Source: Leptospira ellinghausenii
GTDB taxonomy: Bacteria; Spirochaetota; Leptospiria; Leptospirales; Leptospiraceae
Length of the DNA stretch: 64,000 bases
NCBI RefSeq assembly: GCF_003114815.1
Contig: NZ_BFAZ01000006.1
Location: 124,001-188,000 of the forward strand
Direction: 5' to 3'
Below, piece after piece: positions 37,665-48,014 of this stretch; the stretch's first letter is position 1; each line of letters begins with the position of its first letter. A program made the translations under genes and the position numbers. A model generated the notes under the pieces. The model saw nothing but the letters and a program-made list of their open reading frames with translations, had not been told where the DNA came from and did no database searches.

Positions 37665-38169
37665 ACAATCTCGTAAAGCATTTACTCTATTTGAAGTCAC
37701 AATCGCTATGGCGATGGCAGCAATGGTGATGACCTATACTTATTCAATGATAGCGGAAGGAATTTCGTATCAAAAAAAAGCTGTCTTACTTGCGAATGCG
37801 GTTCATTTGGCAAAAATTAAAATGGCCCAAGTGGATTCATCCACCACTATGCAAACGGATACATCACGAGGTTCCATTGGTGCATTCCCTGGTTATACAT
37901 TTGAAACAGAAATTAAAGAAGAGGAAATGGACTTACTCAAACTTGCAGGTGGTCCCAATGCAGAAGAACTTCGAAAAAAAGCACCAAAGGATATGTTAGG
38001 TGATAAAGATGTGGGTCTTAGTGACCTCATGAAAAAAAGAGGTCAGAAAAAAAGTTTTGAAACTGGGGGAGTTTTAAAAGTTTTCCGAGTGAAGGTTTCC
38101 ATATTTTATATGGATGGAAATAAAAAAGAAACCTATAGTGTTGAAACGTTCAGGAGTGCAAAATACTAA
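37642..38169 (+). CDS. gspI: Minor pseudopilin GspI
   Basis: 175 residues with pilin-type N-terminus RKA/FTLFEVTIAMAM. The residue before the cut is Ala rather than the usual Gly, while Glu5 is present. A short globular part follows. GspI starts the tip complex with J and K. It overlaps gspH by 23 bases. Confidence 0.85.
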   Translation: MQKHNLVKQSRKAFTLFEVTIAMAMAAMVMTYTYSMIAEGISYQKKAVLLANAVHLAKIKMAQVDSSTTMQTDTSRGSIGAFPGYTFETEIKEEEMDLLKLAGGPNAEELRKKAPKDMLGDKDVGLSDLMKKRGQKKSFETGGVLKVFRVKVSIFYMDGNKKETYSVETFRSAKY

Positions 38170-38840
38170 TGAATGTTTTGCGGAAATTCCGTTGTTTGAA
38201 TTTATACAATCAAAAACGTAGAGGGTTTACACTCGTAGAGATTTCCATTGTTGTGATGATCATGGCTGTTATTTTTACTGGGATATTTTCCGTTTTTTAT
38301 ACTGCCAATAAAATTTCCAAAAAAGGAGCTTCGAGAAAAGGAGCCAATCGAAAGGATATTTTGTATGCCATGGAAAATATACGAGGAACTTTAGCTCGTA
38401 CCTATTTTATCGATAACCAAAAACGAATTTTATTTGTGGGAAAACAAGAAGGAGTGACTGGAGCAAGGAATGATCGGATTGTTTTTGCGACTTCCAATCC
38501 CAATTCGGAAGAAGAGGGCCAAGCATCTGTCAGGGAAGTTTCCTTTTATTTACGAAAGATGCCCAATCCGAAAATGGAAGGTTTGTCCTATCTCATTCGG
38601 AGAGAAGACGAAATGGTAGATACCTTTCCTACGCAAGGCGGAGTAGAACATATTTTACTTGAGAATGTAAAAAGTTTCCAAATGAAATTTTCGGAACGTG
38701 GAGACAAATGGGTAGATGATTGGAATTCCCGTACCACAAAAAAAATTCCAAGGCTCATTCGGTTTGAAATCATATCATTAGTGGGGAGTGCCTTTGTTAA
38801 ATATGAATCACTTGCGCATCCGGTTATTCTCTACAAATAA
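38169..38840 (+). CDS. gspJ: Minor pseudopilin GspJ
   Basis: 223 residues; cleavage site RRG/FTLVEISIVVMIM with Glu5, and the GspJ-type globular domain (SFYLRKMPNPKMEGLSYLIRREDE). It is a tip subunit. The ATG overlaps gspI's stop by one base (TAATG). The gspK start lies inside its 3' end. Confidence 0.88.
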   Translation: MNVLRKFRCLNLYNQKRRGFTLVEISIVVMIMAVIFTGIFSVFYTANKISKKGASRKGANRKDILYAMENIRGTLARTYFIDNQKRILFVGKQEGVTGARNDRIVFATSNPNSEEEGQASVREVSFYLRKMPNPKMEGLSYLIRREDEMVDTFPTQGGVEHILLENVKSFQMKFSERGDKWVDDWNSRTTKKIPRLIRFEIISLVGSAFVKYESLAHPVILYK

Positions 38841-39903
38841 AAACGCGAAAAAAGGGTTTATGGTCTATCTCCTTGTGATGGCCATTGGGACTGCGTCCTT
38901 ATTTACAGCTTCAAAATTTTTTGAAGATGCTGCCACAGAATACCGAGTAGCAAGGGCACAAGCGGATGGTTTCCGAGCACATATGTTGGCGAAGGCTGGA
39001 TTTATGGGAGCTGTCGGTGCTTTAAAAAAGATCCCAGAAGAGGTTTTATACCAGTCTGGACTTGCCATGGACCCACCTCCGATTCCCCTTGGGGGAGGTG
39101 TGATTTATTACACGATGAGCCCGGAAGATGGCAAAATCAATATCAACTCGCTTGTTAAAATTTACGATGACCAACCCAACCAAAGGACAATTGAAATGGT
39201 CACTCGCTTGTTCTACCAGTTTGGCCTCAAAAGAGAGATGATTTTTCCGATTCTGGATTGGATTGATGAAAACCACCAGGAAACGGGGGGTGGTGCGGAA
39301 CAGTATTATTACAGTCGTCTAATCCCTCCAAGAAAGATCAAAAATGCTCCCTTTTATTCCCTTTCTGAACTTTTAAATGTGAAAGGGTATGACCGCTCCG
39401 TTGTGTACGAAAGTTTAAAACCGAAGGATTACGATAAAAATAATTCAAAAGACTTTATGACAGAAGAGGAAAGAGCTCTTCGTTCCGATAAAGACTATGT
39501 GCTCTCCAATAATATCACTGCTTATTTGCCTGCGGGAGATTCGTATGATGACCGGATCAATATCAATACGGCACCTTATTTTGTACTGATTTCCCTTTCT
39601 GATTTTATGACCAAACAGGCCGCCATGAAAATTTTGAAACTCAAGTTGCAGAAAGGAGGCTATATTAAAGAATTGAAAGATCTGGAGACAGAACCTGAGT
39701 TCCAAGTAAAAACAACGGGTGACCTTACTTTGTATAAAGAGCTTGCAGGGGAAGGAACCGATGTATCGGGTGGCCGGATCAAAACCAAGGGTGAAGTTTA
39801 CAAAATTACAGGGGTAGGGATTATAAAGGATAAAGTGGTTCGTAAGGTAACAGGATTATTTGATCTTACCAACAACCAGATGTTATACTATACTGAAGAT
39901 TAA
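38788..39903 (+). CDS. gspK: Minor pseudopilin GspK
   Basis: 371 residues from GTG 38788 (ATG 38803 in frame also possible). It has a pilin leader KKG/FMVYLLVMAIGTA without Glu5, as is normal for GspK, and a large C-terminal domain with helix-hairpin-helix-like SAM segments (GYDRSVVYESL; RININTAPYFVLISLSDFM). GspK caps the pseudopilus tip. It overlaps gspJ by about 50 bases. Confidence 0.9.
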   Translation: MPLLNMNHLRIRLFSTNKNAKKGFMVYLLVMAIGTASLFTASKFFEDAATEYRVARAQADGFRAHMLAKAGFMGAVGALKKIPEEVLYQSGLAMDPPPIPLGGGVIYYTMSPEDGKININSLVKIYDDQPNQRTIEMVTRLFYQFGLKREMIFPILDWIDENHQETGGGAEQYYYSRLIPPRKIKNAPFYSLSELLNVKGYDRSVVYESLKPKDYDKNNSKDFMTEEERALRSDKDYVLSNNITAYLPAGDSYDDRININTAPYFVLISLSDFMTKQAAMKILKLKLQKGGYIKELKDLETEPEFQVKTTGDLTLYKELAGEGTDVSGGRIKTKGEVYKITGVGIIKDKVVRKVTGLFDLTNNQMLYYTED

Positions 39904-39905
39904 TT

Positions 39906-41528
39906 ATGTTATCATTTGACCAATACCTTGCAATCGATTATGGCTCTACCTTCCTTAAAGGTGTTTTATTCAAAAAAGTTTTAGGAAAGGTGGTTATCCT
40001 CAGGACTGAAAGTTTACCAGTTGTGGAACTAGATGAAAATGAAGGGGACCCTTTCGAATACAATATCATCCGATTTATTCAGAGTTTTTTCCCAGAGGAA
40101 AATCGATTTTTACTCAATTTAGGAATTCATAATTTATTTGTAAGGGACATTACAGTTCCATTGGTTTCCGAAAAAGCCATCCAAGAAGTTTTACCATTTG
40201 AAGTCGAAAATTTAGTCCCTTACCCGATGGAAGAACTTGAGGTGATCGGTAAAACCTGGAGAACAGGAAAAGAAAATTCTGATGTAATCACTTTCAATGT
40301 TCATCATTCCGAATTATTCCGTGCCCTAAAACCTTTTGCGAAAGGTGATTTGACATTAAGTTGTTTATCGTTAGATTCTTTTGTTCTTTCTGCCCTAATC
40401 ACTAAAAATTATCCTTTGTTAATTGCTGAGAAATCAATTTTACAACTAGATTTAGGTGGTCGTTATTGTATTTTAAATGTTCTTCATGAAGGAAAATTAA
40501 GACACACTCGACAAATTTACATTGGTGGGGAAGAAATTACCGCAGAGTTTGCTAGCATTCTAAAAGTTGACTTAGAAGAAGCAAGACTCATCAAAGAATC
40601 ACTTCCTATTGGATTTTTATTTGATTCAATTGATAAGGCGGAAGAAACAAAATTTTTGAATCAGTTTCACATCACTGCCATTCAATTTAAGTCACTACGT
40701 AAATTCATTTTGGCGAAGCTTGACCAAGTAGTTCATGAAGTTGAGAATAGCATTTTTTCTCTTCCAGAACAAGAGAGACCGAGTCTCATTTTATTATCTG
40801 GTGGGGCAAGTCTCTATCCAAATCTTACTGGTTATTTGGAAGAAAAATTAGGAATTAAAACAGGTCGATATGAATTCTTAGGGATCAATGATCCAAGTTT
40901 TGTTACATCAGTTGCCACTGGAGTTCACTTTGAATCACGAAATCGGGTCAATTTTTTAGAAACTGGTTTTGCTAAAAAAATTCATACAAATCGGTTCAAA
41001 CTCGCAGCATTCAAACCTCATATTATTTTAGTGAGTATATCTCTAATTTTACTCTTTGGTGTATTTTTGATTGGAATCATTTTGGATAAACGTAAAATTG
41101 CTGCCAACAAACAAATATTAATCGAAAAATACAAAAATGGAATTGGTGGAGAGTTAGGTGAAGAGGAAGACCCTCTGGATGCCGCAAATAAGAAACTAAA
41201 GGCAGAACGTAAAAAAACTGAAATTTACAGATTGTTTTTGTCCCAAGAAAGTGTTCTTGATGTATTAAATGAGGCAACGGAACAATTTCCTTCGCCAGAG
41301 GTTCTACCTTTTATTTTGGATCAGTTTAACTTTGAAGAGAAGGAAATCCAAATTTACGGTAGGGTAAATGAATTTGGTGAAATTGGAACCATCCAATCCG
41401 CACTTGAAAAATCCGAAAAATTCACGAATATCCAAATCCAAAACAAACGTCTCATCACGGGTGTGAATAAATTCAAAGTCAGTTTTAAAATCAAAATGGA
41501 TGTTGTGACACCAAAGGATGAACCCTAA
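39906..41528 (+). CDS. gspL: GspL/PilM-like assembly platform protein
   Basis: 540 residues. The cytoplasmic part has the actin-like PilM fold (AIDYGSTFLKGVLF at the start, LILLSGGASLYPNL late), a single membrane helix at about 375-398 (ILVSISLILLFGVFLIGII), then a PilN-like periplasmic ferredoxin-type part. It links GspE to the platform. It starts 2 bases after gspK and overlaps gspM by one base. Confidence 0.88.
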   Translation: MLSFDQYLAIDYGSTFLKGVLFKKVLGKVVILRTESLPVVELDENEGDPFEYNIIRFIQSFFPEENRFLLNLGIHNLFVRDITVPLVSEKAIQEVLPFEVENLVPYPMEELEVIGKTWRTGKENSDVITFNVHHSELFRALKPFAKGDLTLSCLSLDSFVLSALITKNYPLLIAEKSILQLDLGGRYCILNVLHEGKLRHTRQIYIGGEEITAEFASILKVDLEEARLIKESLPIGFLFDSIDKAEETKFLNQFHITAIQFKSLRKFILAKLDQVVHEVENSIFSLPEQERPSLILLSGGASLYPNLTGYLEEKLGIKTGRYEFLGINDPSFVTSVATGVHFESRNRVNFLETGFAKKIHTNRFKLAAFKPHIILVSISLILLFGVFLIGIILDKRKIAANKQILIEKYKNGIGGELGEEEDPLDAANKKLKAERKKTEIYRLFLSQESVLDVLNEATEQFPSPEVLPFILDQFNFEEKEIQIYGRVNEFGEIGTIQSALEKSEKFTNIQIQNKRLITGVNKFKVSFKIKMDVVTPKDEP

Positions 41529-42052
41529 TGTTTGATCGTTTGAATGATAGAGAACGAGTCCTTGTGATTGGACTCATTAGTTTTGTGTCACTACTTGGTG
41601 TGTATACGATTGTGACCTTATTATCCGATTTAAGAAATCGATTATCAGATGAGATTTTCGAAACAAGATCACAGGCTGGTGAACTCGACCGAGTGATCCG
41701 AGAATACAATTATTTACGTGGATTACAATCTGGTGGCAGTGAAGAAGATGTAAGTGTCATGTATTCCAAATTGGATCAGATTTTGATACGTTATAATTTA
41801 AAAGACAAAGTCCAAACGATGAAAGATACAAGTAATGTCATCCAAAAGGACTATAACAAAATTACAATCGATGTATCCTTTCGTTCTGTTTTATTACAAG
41901 ATATCATTAAATTGGTTTACGATATCGAAAAAAACAAACAAATTCAAGCAAAAGTAGACCTACTTAGTTTTCGTAAACCATTTGCAGAAAAAGAAATATA
42001 CGATGTCAATTTGAAAGTATCATCTTATAGTCGTTTGTCGAAAGGTAAATAA
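41528..42052 (+). CDS. gspM: GspM-like type II secretion protein
   Basis: 174 residues; one N-terminal membrane helix (VLVIGLISFVSLLGVYTIV), a coiled-coil region (RSQAGELDRVIREYNYL) and a small alpha/beta periplasmic domain, as in GspM/PilO. It partners GspL. Sequence motifs are weak; gene order decides. Confidence 0.8.
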   Translation: MFDRLNDRERVLVIGLISFVSLLGVYTIVTLLSDLRNRLSDEIFETRSQAGELDRVIREYNYLRGLQSGGSEEDVSVMYSKLDQILIRYNLKDKVQTMKDTSNVIQKDYNKITIDVSFRSVLLQDIIKLVYDIEKNKQIQAKVDLLSFRKPFAEKEIYDVNLKVSSYSRLSKGK

Positions 42053-42054
42053 AA

Positions 42055-43017
42055 ATGGCAAAAGAAAACGAATTCGAAGAAGACTATGATTTAGATGATG
42101 ATGTAGCTGTTCAAGAATCATTATTGGAAGAGGATAATGAACTTTTTGAGGAAGATTCTGATGAAGAACTCACAAAAATCAATCAAAAACAAATTCTAAC
42201 ACTCATTGCGATTTCATTTGTTTCATTTCTTTTGTTTACCATTTTTATTTTTCCTCTTAATGAAATTGTTAGATCAGTCCTCATTAAAACAGGCAAAGAA
42301 ACGGGAATCTTTATGGATGCAAAGGAAATCCATTTTCCCATGATTGGAAGGAAATCTTTTGATAGTTTTGTTGTTAGTTTTCCCACTGGAACATCTTTAA
42401 AAGCGGAAGAAGTGAGTCTTGGTGTTTCTGTATTTGGAATTTTGCAGTCCCGTTTGGAAGGTGATATCAATATAGGGTATTTTAGTTATGAAGGAAGTGA
42501 TCTTTCGATTGGGATTCAAACCTTCGATTTGCCCATTCGATTGTCGCCTTTAGACGATAAAGTAACCAAATGGAATGGGGAAGGGGAAATTACTCTTTCT
42601 GGTGGAAAAATCAAAGAATCGATGGAGATTCCTTTTTTAGGCACTTTAAAAGGAACCGATATCAAAAGAGCAAATTTACTCTTTAAAATTCGATCAGGGA
42701 AACTTCTCATCGAAAGAGGAAGTCTTGATTCCAATTTGGCGAAATTCCAATTCCAAGGTGTGGTTCGTTTGTCTGATACCATTTCGTTTTCTCAACTGGA
42801 TTTAAAAGTTTGTTTTTCCTTAACCGAAAAATTTGCCCAAGAAAGGCAGGATTTGGTAGGGATGGTCGCCTTATTACCGCAAGAAGGTGGGAAAACTTGT
42901 ATCCCTGTTCGTGGTACCTTGTCCTCACCTAAAGTAGACCTTCCCAACTTAAACCAATTAGGTGGAATGGCTCCGAAACCAGAAGATGGTTCGATTGAAC
43001 CGGCTCCCACTCCTTAA
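42055..43017 (+). CDS. gspN: GspN-like type II secretion protein
   Basis: 320 residues. A very acidic cytoplasmic N-terminus (about 45 residues with many D/E), a membrane helix (LTLIAISFVSFLLFTIFIF), then an AsmA-like beta-rich periplasmic part ending in a proline-rich tail (GGMAPKPEDGSIEPAPTP). GspN is an accessory protein of some T2SS. It is the last gene of the operon, followed by hairpins. Confidence 0.8.
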   Translation: MAKENEFEEDYDLDDDVAVQESLLEEDNELFEEDSDEELTKINQKQILTLIAISFVSFLLFTIFIFPLNEIVRSVLIKTGKETGIFMDAKEIHFPMIGRKSFDSFVVSFPTGTSLKAEEVSLGVSVFGILQSRLEGDINIGYFSYEGSDLSIGIQTFDLPIRLSPLDDKVTKWNGEGEITLSGGKIKESMEIPFLGTLKGTDIKRANLLFKIRSGKLLIERGSLDSNLAKFQFQGVVRLSDTISFSQLDLKVCFSLTEKFAQERQDLVGMVALLPQEGGKTCIPVRGTLSSPKVDLPNLNQLGGMAPKPEDGSIEPAPTP

Positions 43018-43080
43018 AAATCATCTAAACTCTACTTGGTTATCTGTATCAAACATTCACACACGAATTAAATTTTTGTT

Positions 43081-43100
43081 TACCAAGATAACACTTGGTA
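43081..43100. repeat. Inverted repeat TACCAAG/CTTGGTA
   Basis: A perfect 7-bp inverted repeat with a 6-base loop, directly before the terminator. It may stabilise mRNA ends. Confidence 0.6.
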
Positions 43101-43105
43101 GCAAA

Positions 43106-43135
43106 AAAAAAGGACCGAATTCTCGGTCCTTTTTT
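43106..43135. terminator. Bidirectional intrinsic terminator between gspN and nrdJ
   Basis: AGGACCGA (43111-43118), 4-base loop and TCGGTCCT (43123-43130) with flanking A-run and T-run extend the stem to about 13 bp. T-runs follow on both strands, so it serves both the gsp operon and the convergent nrdJ. Confidence 0.92.
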
Positions 43136-43203
43136 AAGATTTCTTCTTCCGTATTGTGACCCTTTTTAAGTCTCATTTGGAATCACCACCTAGTCTTTTG
43201 CAA

Positions 43204-43262
43204 ACTAGAGAAGATTTGGATTTTAAATCTCTAGTCGAAAGCATCAATTCAAACTAGAGATT
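43204..43262. repeat. Three-part alternating stem element beside nrdJ
   Basis: ACTAGAGA (43204-43211), TCTCTAGT (43228-43235) and ACTAGAGATT (43253-43262). The middle segment can pair with either neighbour; the 10-bp pairing with the right one is perfect. It lies just after the nrdJ stop on the minus strand; no T-run follows. Confidence 0.6.
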
Positions 43263-43275
43263 CTTTCGTATTTGT

Positions 43276-46200
43276 TTACGAACAACCTGTAGTGGATCCA
43301 CAAGAGATACACTTGAGACAAGCTCCGTTTCGTACCATTTGGAAGGATCCACATTCGGTACAGGAATCACCTGTATAACCCTTGGTTCTTGCTTCTGCAA
43401 TGATCTTTAGTGTTGCCGCAGCAGACTGTGCTTGGGTTGGTTGTTGCGGAGTTTGACCTGCCACAGCTACAACTTCCGGCTTGTCTTCGAGTACTGATTT
43501 CATAGAAATTGCATTTACTTGTAGCGGAGTACGTGGACCGCTACTTTCCTGCTTTCCCACAGTATCTCGAGCCGGTTCTGCTTTTCTTCCCACTTCGTCA
43601 GTTCTTAAATCTTCTGGTGATACTTGTGCCAAGTCGTATCGACCAAGATAAGTGATCGCAAGTTCTCTAAAGATGTAATCGATTACCGAAGTAGACATTT
43701 TGATATGAGGGTTACCAGAAACCATACCGTTTGGTTCAAATTTGAAGAAAGTAAATGCTTCCACAAATTCTTCCAAAGGAACGCCATGTTGCAATCCAAG
43801 GGAAACCGCAATCGCAAACGCATTCATAAGGGATCGGAAAGCCGCTCCTTCTTTATGCATATCGATAAAGATTTCACCAAGTTGGCCATCTTCGTATTCT
43901 CCTGTTCGGAGATAAACTTTGTGACCACCCACCATCGCTTTTTGCGTATATCCTGCACGTCGGTGTGGAAGTTTTCTTCTTTCCGAGATGTATTTATACA
44001 CCAATTTTTCTGCCACTTCTGTTACCGTTTTCGGAGTGGAAGTAGTACTTAGTTCTTCTTCCTCTTCTCCCACAGCACTTAACAACTGGAATACGGAGTT
44101 AAGTGGTTGTGAAAGTTTTGATCCATCTCGGTAGAGAGCGTTTGCTTTGATCATCACTTTCCAAGACATTAGGTATGCGTTTTTCACATCCTCAATGGTT
44201 GCCTCTTCTGGAAGGTTGATCGTTTTGGAAATCGCACCCGAAATGAATGGTTGAGCCGCTGCCATGATTCGGATGTGTGATTGATAAGATAAAAAACGTT
44301 TTCCGTATTTTCCACATTTGTTGGCACAATCAAATACAGGGAGATCCTTTTCTTTGATAAAAGGTGCGTTTTCGATGGTCATCGTTCCGCAAACATAATC
44401 ATTTGCTTGTGCAATTTCATCTGCAGTAAATCCCAATGTTTCGAGTAAATTGAAACCCATGGAATTGTAAAGGGAAGGGTCAATTCCCAATGTTTTGGCA
44501 AGGAAATCTTCACCTAATGTGAATTTGTTGAAAGCAAATTGGATATCAAACACAAACGGAAGTTGTTTTTCCAATTTCTCTAACACATCTTCGGTGAAAC
44601 CTTTTTCTTTCAAACGTGCCGTGTTAACACCAGGGGCTCCGTTAAATGTAGCATGGCCTTTACAGTAGTTCACAATAGCATCTTGTTCTGCTTGGCTATA
44701 ACCCAATTTTTTCAGAGCTGCAGGAACTGATTGGTTGATGATTTTGAAGTAACCACCACCTGCCAATTTTTTGTATTTCACTAAAGCGAAGTCAGGTTCG
44801 ATTCCAGTCGTGTCACAATCCATGACTAGACCGATCGTTCCTGTCGGAGCGATCACAGTTACTTGTGCATTGCGGTATCCAAATTGTTCTCCGAGTGCCA
44901 ATGCTCTGTCGGAATCTTCTTTCGCTGCTTCGAGTAAGTAAGACGGTAAGAAAGAAGGGTTAATTCCCACTGGAGTGATGGTTAATCCTTCGTATTCTTC
45001 TTTTGGTGCATTATAAGCAGCACGTCTATGGTTACGCAATACACGTAACATATGCTCTTTGTTTTTTTCGTAACCAGCAAATGGTCCGAGTTCCTTTGCC
45101 ATCTCTGCCGATGTGGCATATGCCGTCATATGCATGATAGAAGAAATCGCACCAGTCACAGCCATCGCTTCTTGAGAATCATAAGGAATTCCCATGATCA
45201 TGAGAAGGGAACCAAGGTTTGCATACCCGAGACCTAATGTTCTAAACTTGTAAGACAATTCCGCAATTTCTTTGGATGGGAACTGTGCCATGAGAACAGA
45301 AATTTCTAGGATGATGGTCCAAATTTTATTTAGATAACGGTATCCTTCTACATCAAAGGATCCATCTTCTTTTAAGAATTTAACAAGGTTCGCAGATGCT
45401 AAGTTACATGCTGTGTTGTCGAGGAACATGTATTCAGAACATGGATTGGAGGCATTGATCGCTCCATCTTCTGGACAAGTATGCCATTCGTTGATCGTGC
45501 TATGATACTGTGTTCCTGGGTCAGCTGAGTTCCAAGCTGCATTGGCAATTCTTTCCCAAAGGTCACGAGCACGTAAGGTTTTTGCCGCCTTTGGTTCACG
45601 ACCTTCTTTGCGAGCTTTTTCCTTTTCTGTACGGTTCACGAGGTGGAATGGGAGGTCTTTTTCGACAGCTTCCATAAACTCATTTGTGATTCGTACGGAG
45701 TTATTGGAGTTTTGTCCAGAGACAGTATTGTATGCTTCGGATTGCCAATCGGTTGTGAGTTCTTCAAAAAGTAAGTCTTTGTATCCTTGTCTCGACAAAT
45801 CAATCACTCGTTTGATGTAGTTGTCAGGAACAAAGGCTTTCCTTGCTTTTTGGATGGCTTTTTTAAGTTCTACGTTTGCAGTCGGATCGTATGCTTTTTC
45901 TTCACCAAGTGTTTGTTTGGCGGAAGAACAAGCGGTCATAATTTCATTTAAGAGTCGGTTGTTTAAAATGGAACCTGTTACAAGGGATGCTACTTTTTTC
46001 TCTTCTTGGACTTTCCAATCGATAAACTCTTCGATATCAGGGTGGTCCATATCAAGACATACCATTTTTGCGGCACGACGAGTGGTTCCACCAGACTTAA
46101 TGGCACCTGCGGCACGATCCCCAATTTTTAAGAAAGACATAAGACCAGAACTTTTGCCACCACCAGAGAGAGATTCATTGGCTGCACGAAGGTTGGAGAA

Positions 46201-46902
46201 ATTGGTTCCTGTTCCCGAACCATATTTAAAGAGGCGAGCTTCTCTGACCCAAAGGTCCATGATTCCACCTTCATTCACTAAATCATCATCTACTGATTGG
46301 ATGAAACATGCATGTGGTTGTGGGTGTTCGTAAGAAGAGGCTGACCTTACTAATTTTCCCGATTTTGGATCTACATAATAATGACCTTGTGACTTACCAT
46401 CAATTCCATACGCCCAGTGAAGACCAGTGTTGAACCATTGCGGAGAGTTAGGAGCAGCCATTTGGCTTGCGAGCATAAAGATAACTTCTTCATAGAATAC
46501 ACGAGCACTATCTTCATCCGTAAAATACCCGTATTTATAACCCCAATACGTCCAACATCCAGCCAAACGGTGGAATACTTGTTTGGAGTCTGATTCTCCT
46601 ACGTAACGGTCTTCGGGGTTTAGAGCAATGAGTTTCTCATCATCAGGAACAGAACGTTGTAACCATTCTGGGATACCTTTTTCTGCGACTTTTTTCAGGT
46701 ACTTCGGAACACCTTTCCGGCGGAAGTACTTCTGCGCGAGGATATCAGTAGCCACTTGCGACCAAAAATCGGGAACTTCGACGCCGTTTGCTTCAAACAC
46801 AACCGACCCGTCCGTATTCGTTATCTTTGAGTCCTTACGAACCCATGTCAAATTCGGGTATAAACCCTTGTTCCCTTTGGTAAAATGCCTCTCAATCTTC
46901 AT
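43276..46902 (-). CDS. nrdJ: Adenosylcobalamin-dependent ribonucleotide reductase
   Basis: A class II reductase of 1208 residues that makes deoxynucleotides with vitamin B12 coenzyme and no oxygen requirement. Signatures: [37 protein letters not shown] (split here by motif), [20 protein letters not shown], and a C-terminal zinc finger CTECG...CLKCISCG. I use the ATG at 46902 ([10 protein letters not shown]) rather than the TTG at 46920. No B12 riboswitch is seen upstream, and the promoter is not evident in the 220-base gap to the tRNA gene. Confidence 0.95.
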   Translation of the reverse strand: MKIERHFTKGNKGLYPNLTWVRKDSKITNTDGSVVFEANGVEVPDFWSQVATDILAQKYFRRKGVPKYLKKVAEKGIPEWLQRSVPDDEKLIALNPEDRYVGESDSKQVFHRLAGCWTYWGYKYGYFTDEDSARVFYEEVIFMLASQMAAPNSPQWFNTGLHWAYGIDGKSQGHYYVDPKSGKLVRSASSYEHPQPHACFIQSVDDDLVNEGGIMDLWVREARLFKYGSGTGTNFSNLRAANESLSGGGKSSGLMSFLKIGDRAAGAIKSGGTTRRAAKMVCLDMDHPDIEEFIDWKVQEEKKVASLVTGSILNNRLLNEIMTACSSAKQTLGEEKAYDPTANVELKKAIQKARKAFVPDNYIKRVIDLSRQGYKDLLFEELTTDWQSEAYNTVSGQNSNNSVRITNEFMEAVEKDLPFHLVNRTEKEKARKEGREPKAAKTLRARDLWERIANAAWNSADPGTQYHSTINEWHTCPEDGAINASNPCSEYMFLDNTACNLASANLVKFLKEDGSFDVEGYRYLNKIWTIILEISVLMAQFPSKEIAELSYKFRTLGLGYANLGSLLMIMGIPYDSQEAMAVTGAISSIMHMTAYATSAEMAKELGPFAGYEKNKEHMLRVLRNHRRAAYNAPKEEYEGLTITPVGINPSFLPSYLLEAAKEDSDRALALGEQFGYRNAQVTVIAPTGTIGLVMDCDTTGIEPDFALVKYKKLAGGGYFKIINQSVPAALKKLGYSQAEQDAIVNYCKGHATFNGAPGVNTARLKEKGFTEDVLEKLEKQLPFVFDIQFAFNKFTLGEDFLAKTLGIDPSLYNSMGFNLLETLGFTADEIAQANDYVCGTMTIENAPFIKEKDLPVFDCANKCGKYGKRFLSYQSHIRIMAAAQPFISGAISKTINLPEEATIEDVKNAYLMSWKVMIKANALYRDGSKLSQPLNSVFQLLSAVGEEEEELSTTSTPKTVTEVAEKLVYKYISERRKLPHRRAGYTQKAMVGGHKVYLRTGEYEDGQLGEIFIDMHKEGAAFRSLMNAFAIAVSLGLQHGVPLEEFVEAFTFFKFEPNGMVSGNPHIKMSTSVIDYIFRELAITYLGRYDLAQVSPEDLRTDEVGRKAEPARDTVGKQESSGPRTPLQVNAISMKSVLEDKPEVVAVAGQTPQQPTQAQSAAATLKIIAEARTKGYTGDSCTECGSFQMVRNGACLKCISCGSTTGCS

Positions 46903-47080
46903 GCAAGAACCCCATCTCAAACAACATATAAAATTTCTATTTTTTCCTCAAACCAGGAGCGGAGAGGATTATGTCACAATGAAGGAATCTTAAGTTGGAA
47001 ACATCCATTTTTTCAAACAAAGGGATCGGATTTTTTAGAATTTTTGCAAATTTTCTCGTCGCTATGACATAATTTTTTCC

Positions 47081-47108
47081 TTGACCTAGCGGGCTTTCTC
47101 CGTAGCAT
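47081..47108 (+). promoter_or_regulatory. tRNA-Asn promoter
   Basis: TTGACC (47081-47086), 16-base spacer, TAGCAT (47103-47108); transcription would start about 10 bases before the tRNA. The spacer holds a GC-rich TAGCGGGC stretch. Confidence 0.7.
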
Positions 47109-47125
47109 GGTCACAGATTCGAGAT

Positions 47126-47199
<74 letters not shown>

Positions 47200-47306
47200 G
47201 GTCTTTTCCATTTCGCACTTTGGCATCCGATCGAATTCCTCAATTTTCCGGCTTATCCCTAAAAATTTCCACCAATTTTCTTAAAATACACTGTTCACTC
47301 CCTCAA

Positions 47307-47966
47307 TTGAAGTCATTTTTCCCTCTCTTTACCGTTCTCTTTTTGGTATTTACAACAAATGAAGTGAGATCAGAACCTCAATCTTCAATCCACTCTGGTC
47401 TATTCCAATCAGAACAAATCCTACTCATAGTGGGAAATCCTGGAGAAACCCAAGGAGAACTTCACTTTTACGGTGTAGAAGAGGGAGATTGGAAACTTTT
47501 GTATCCTGTGGTACCTGTATGGTTTGGTAGGAATGGACTCATCCCTGAGGAACAAAAACGAGAAGGTGATGGATTCACACCTTACGGAAGTTTTCCGATT
47601 CGGAGAATCCTTGGTAAAGACAAAAGATCCATTCGTAATTTAGAATACACTCAAATACGAAAAAATGACCATTGGAGTGATGTTACCACTTCAAAACATT
47701 ACAACCAATTGATTCGAAAAAAAGAGAAGGGTGCCGCATCCTTGTGGAATTCTTCTAATTACCAACTGTTTATTGTTATTGAACACAATACGAATCCAAG
47801 TATCCCTGGTTATGGAAGTATGATTTTTATCCACCCTTGGGAAGAAACCAAACCAACGTCAGGTTGTGTTGGAGTTAAACTTGTTGATTTGCAGGAAATT
47901 ATAGAACAATTTGATGGTGCTAAAAATCCTTATATACTCATCATTCCATCACAAAAAAGCCGGTAA
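47307..47966 (+). CDS. L,D-transpeptidase catalytic domain protein, exported
   Basis: The C-terminal end has the L,D-transpeptidase core FIHPW...TSGCVGV with the nucleophile Cys187, so the protein probably cross-links peptidoglycan or attaches proteins. From TTG 47307 it has 219 residues and a signal peptide (KSFFPLFTVLFLVFTTNEVRS); the frame opens earlier (TTG 47220). No strong ribosome site marks either. The domain differs from common YkuD in spacing (His to Cys about 14 residues), so a family variant (YafK-like) is likely. Confidence 0.72.
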   Translation: MKSFFPLFTVLFLVFTTNEVRSEPQSSIHSGLFQSEQILLIVGNPGETQGELHFYGVEEGDWKLLYPVVPVWFGRNGLIPEEQKREGDGFTPYGSFPIRRILGKDKRSIRNLEYTQIRKNDHWSDVTTSKHYNQLIRKKEKGAASLWNSSNYQLFIVIEHNTNPSIPGYGSMIFIHPWEETKPTSGCVGVKLVDLQEIIEQFDGAKNPYILIIPSQKSR

Positions 47967-47984
47967 TTCGTAAAAATTACCGGC
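47953..47984 (-). terminator. Terminator of the monooxygenase gene (minus strand)
   Basis: GCCGGTAATT (47959-47968) and AATTACCGGC (47975-47984) pair perfectly over 10 bp; on the minus strand six Ts follow. It overlaps the end of the L,D-transpeptidase gene. Confidence 0.85.
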
Positions 47985-48014
47985 AAAAATGTTGTTTAGG
48001 ATTTTATAAAAAGT

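Noticed and set aside
46903..47125. B12 riboswitch before nrdJ
   Set aside because: No B12-box or conserved core was seen on the minus strand; the gap is only AT-rich with the tRNA promoter on the other strand.
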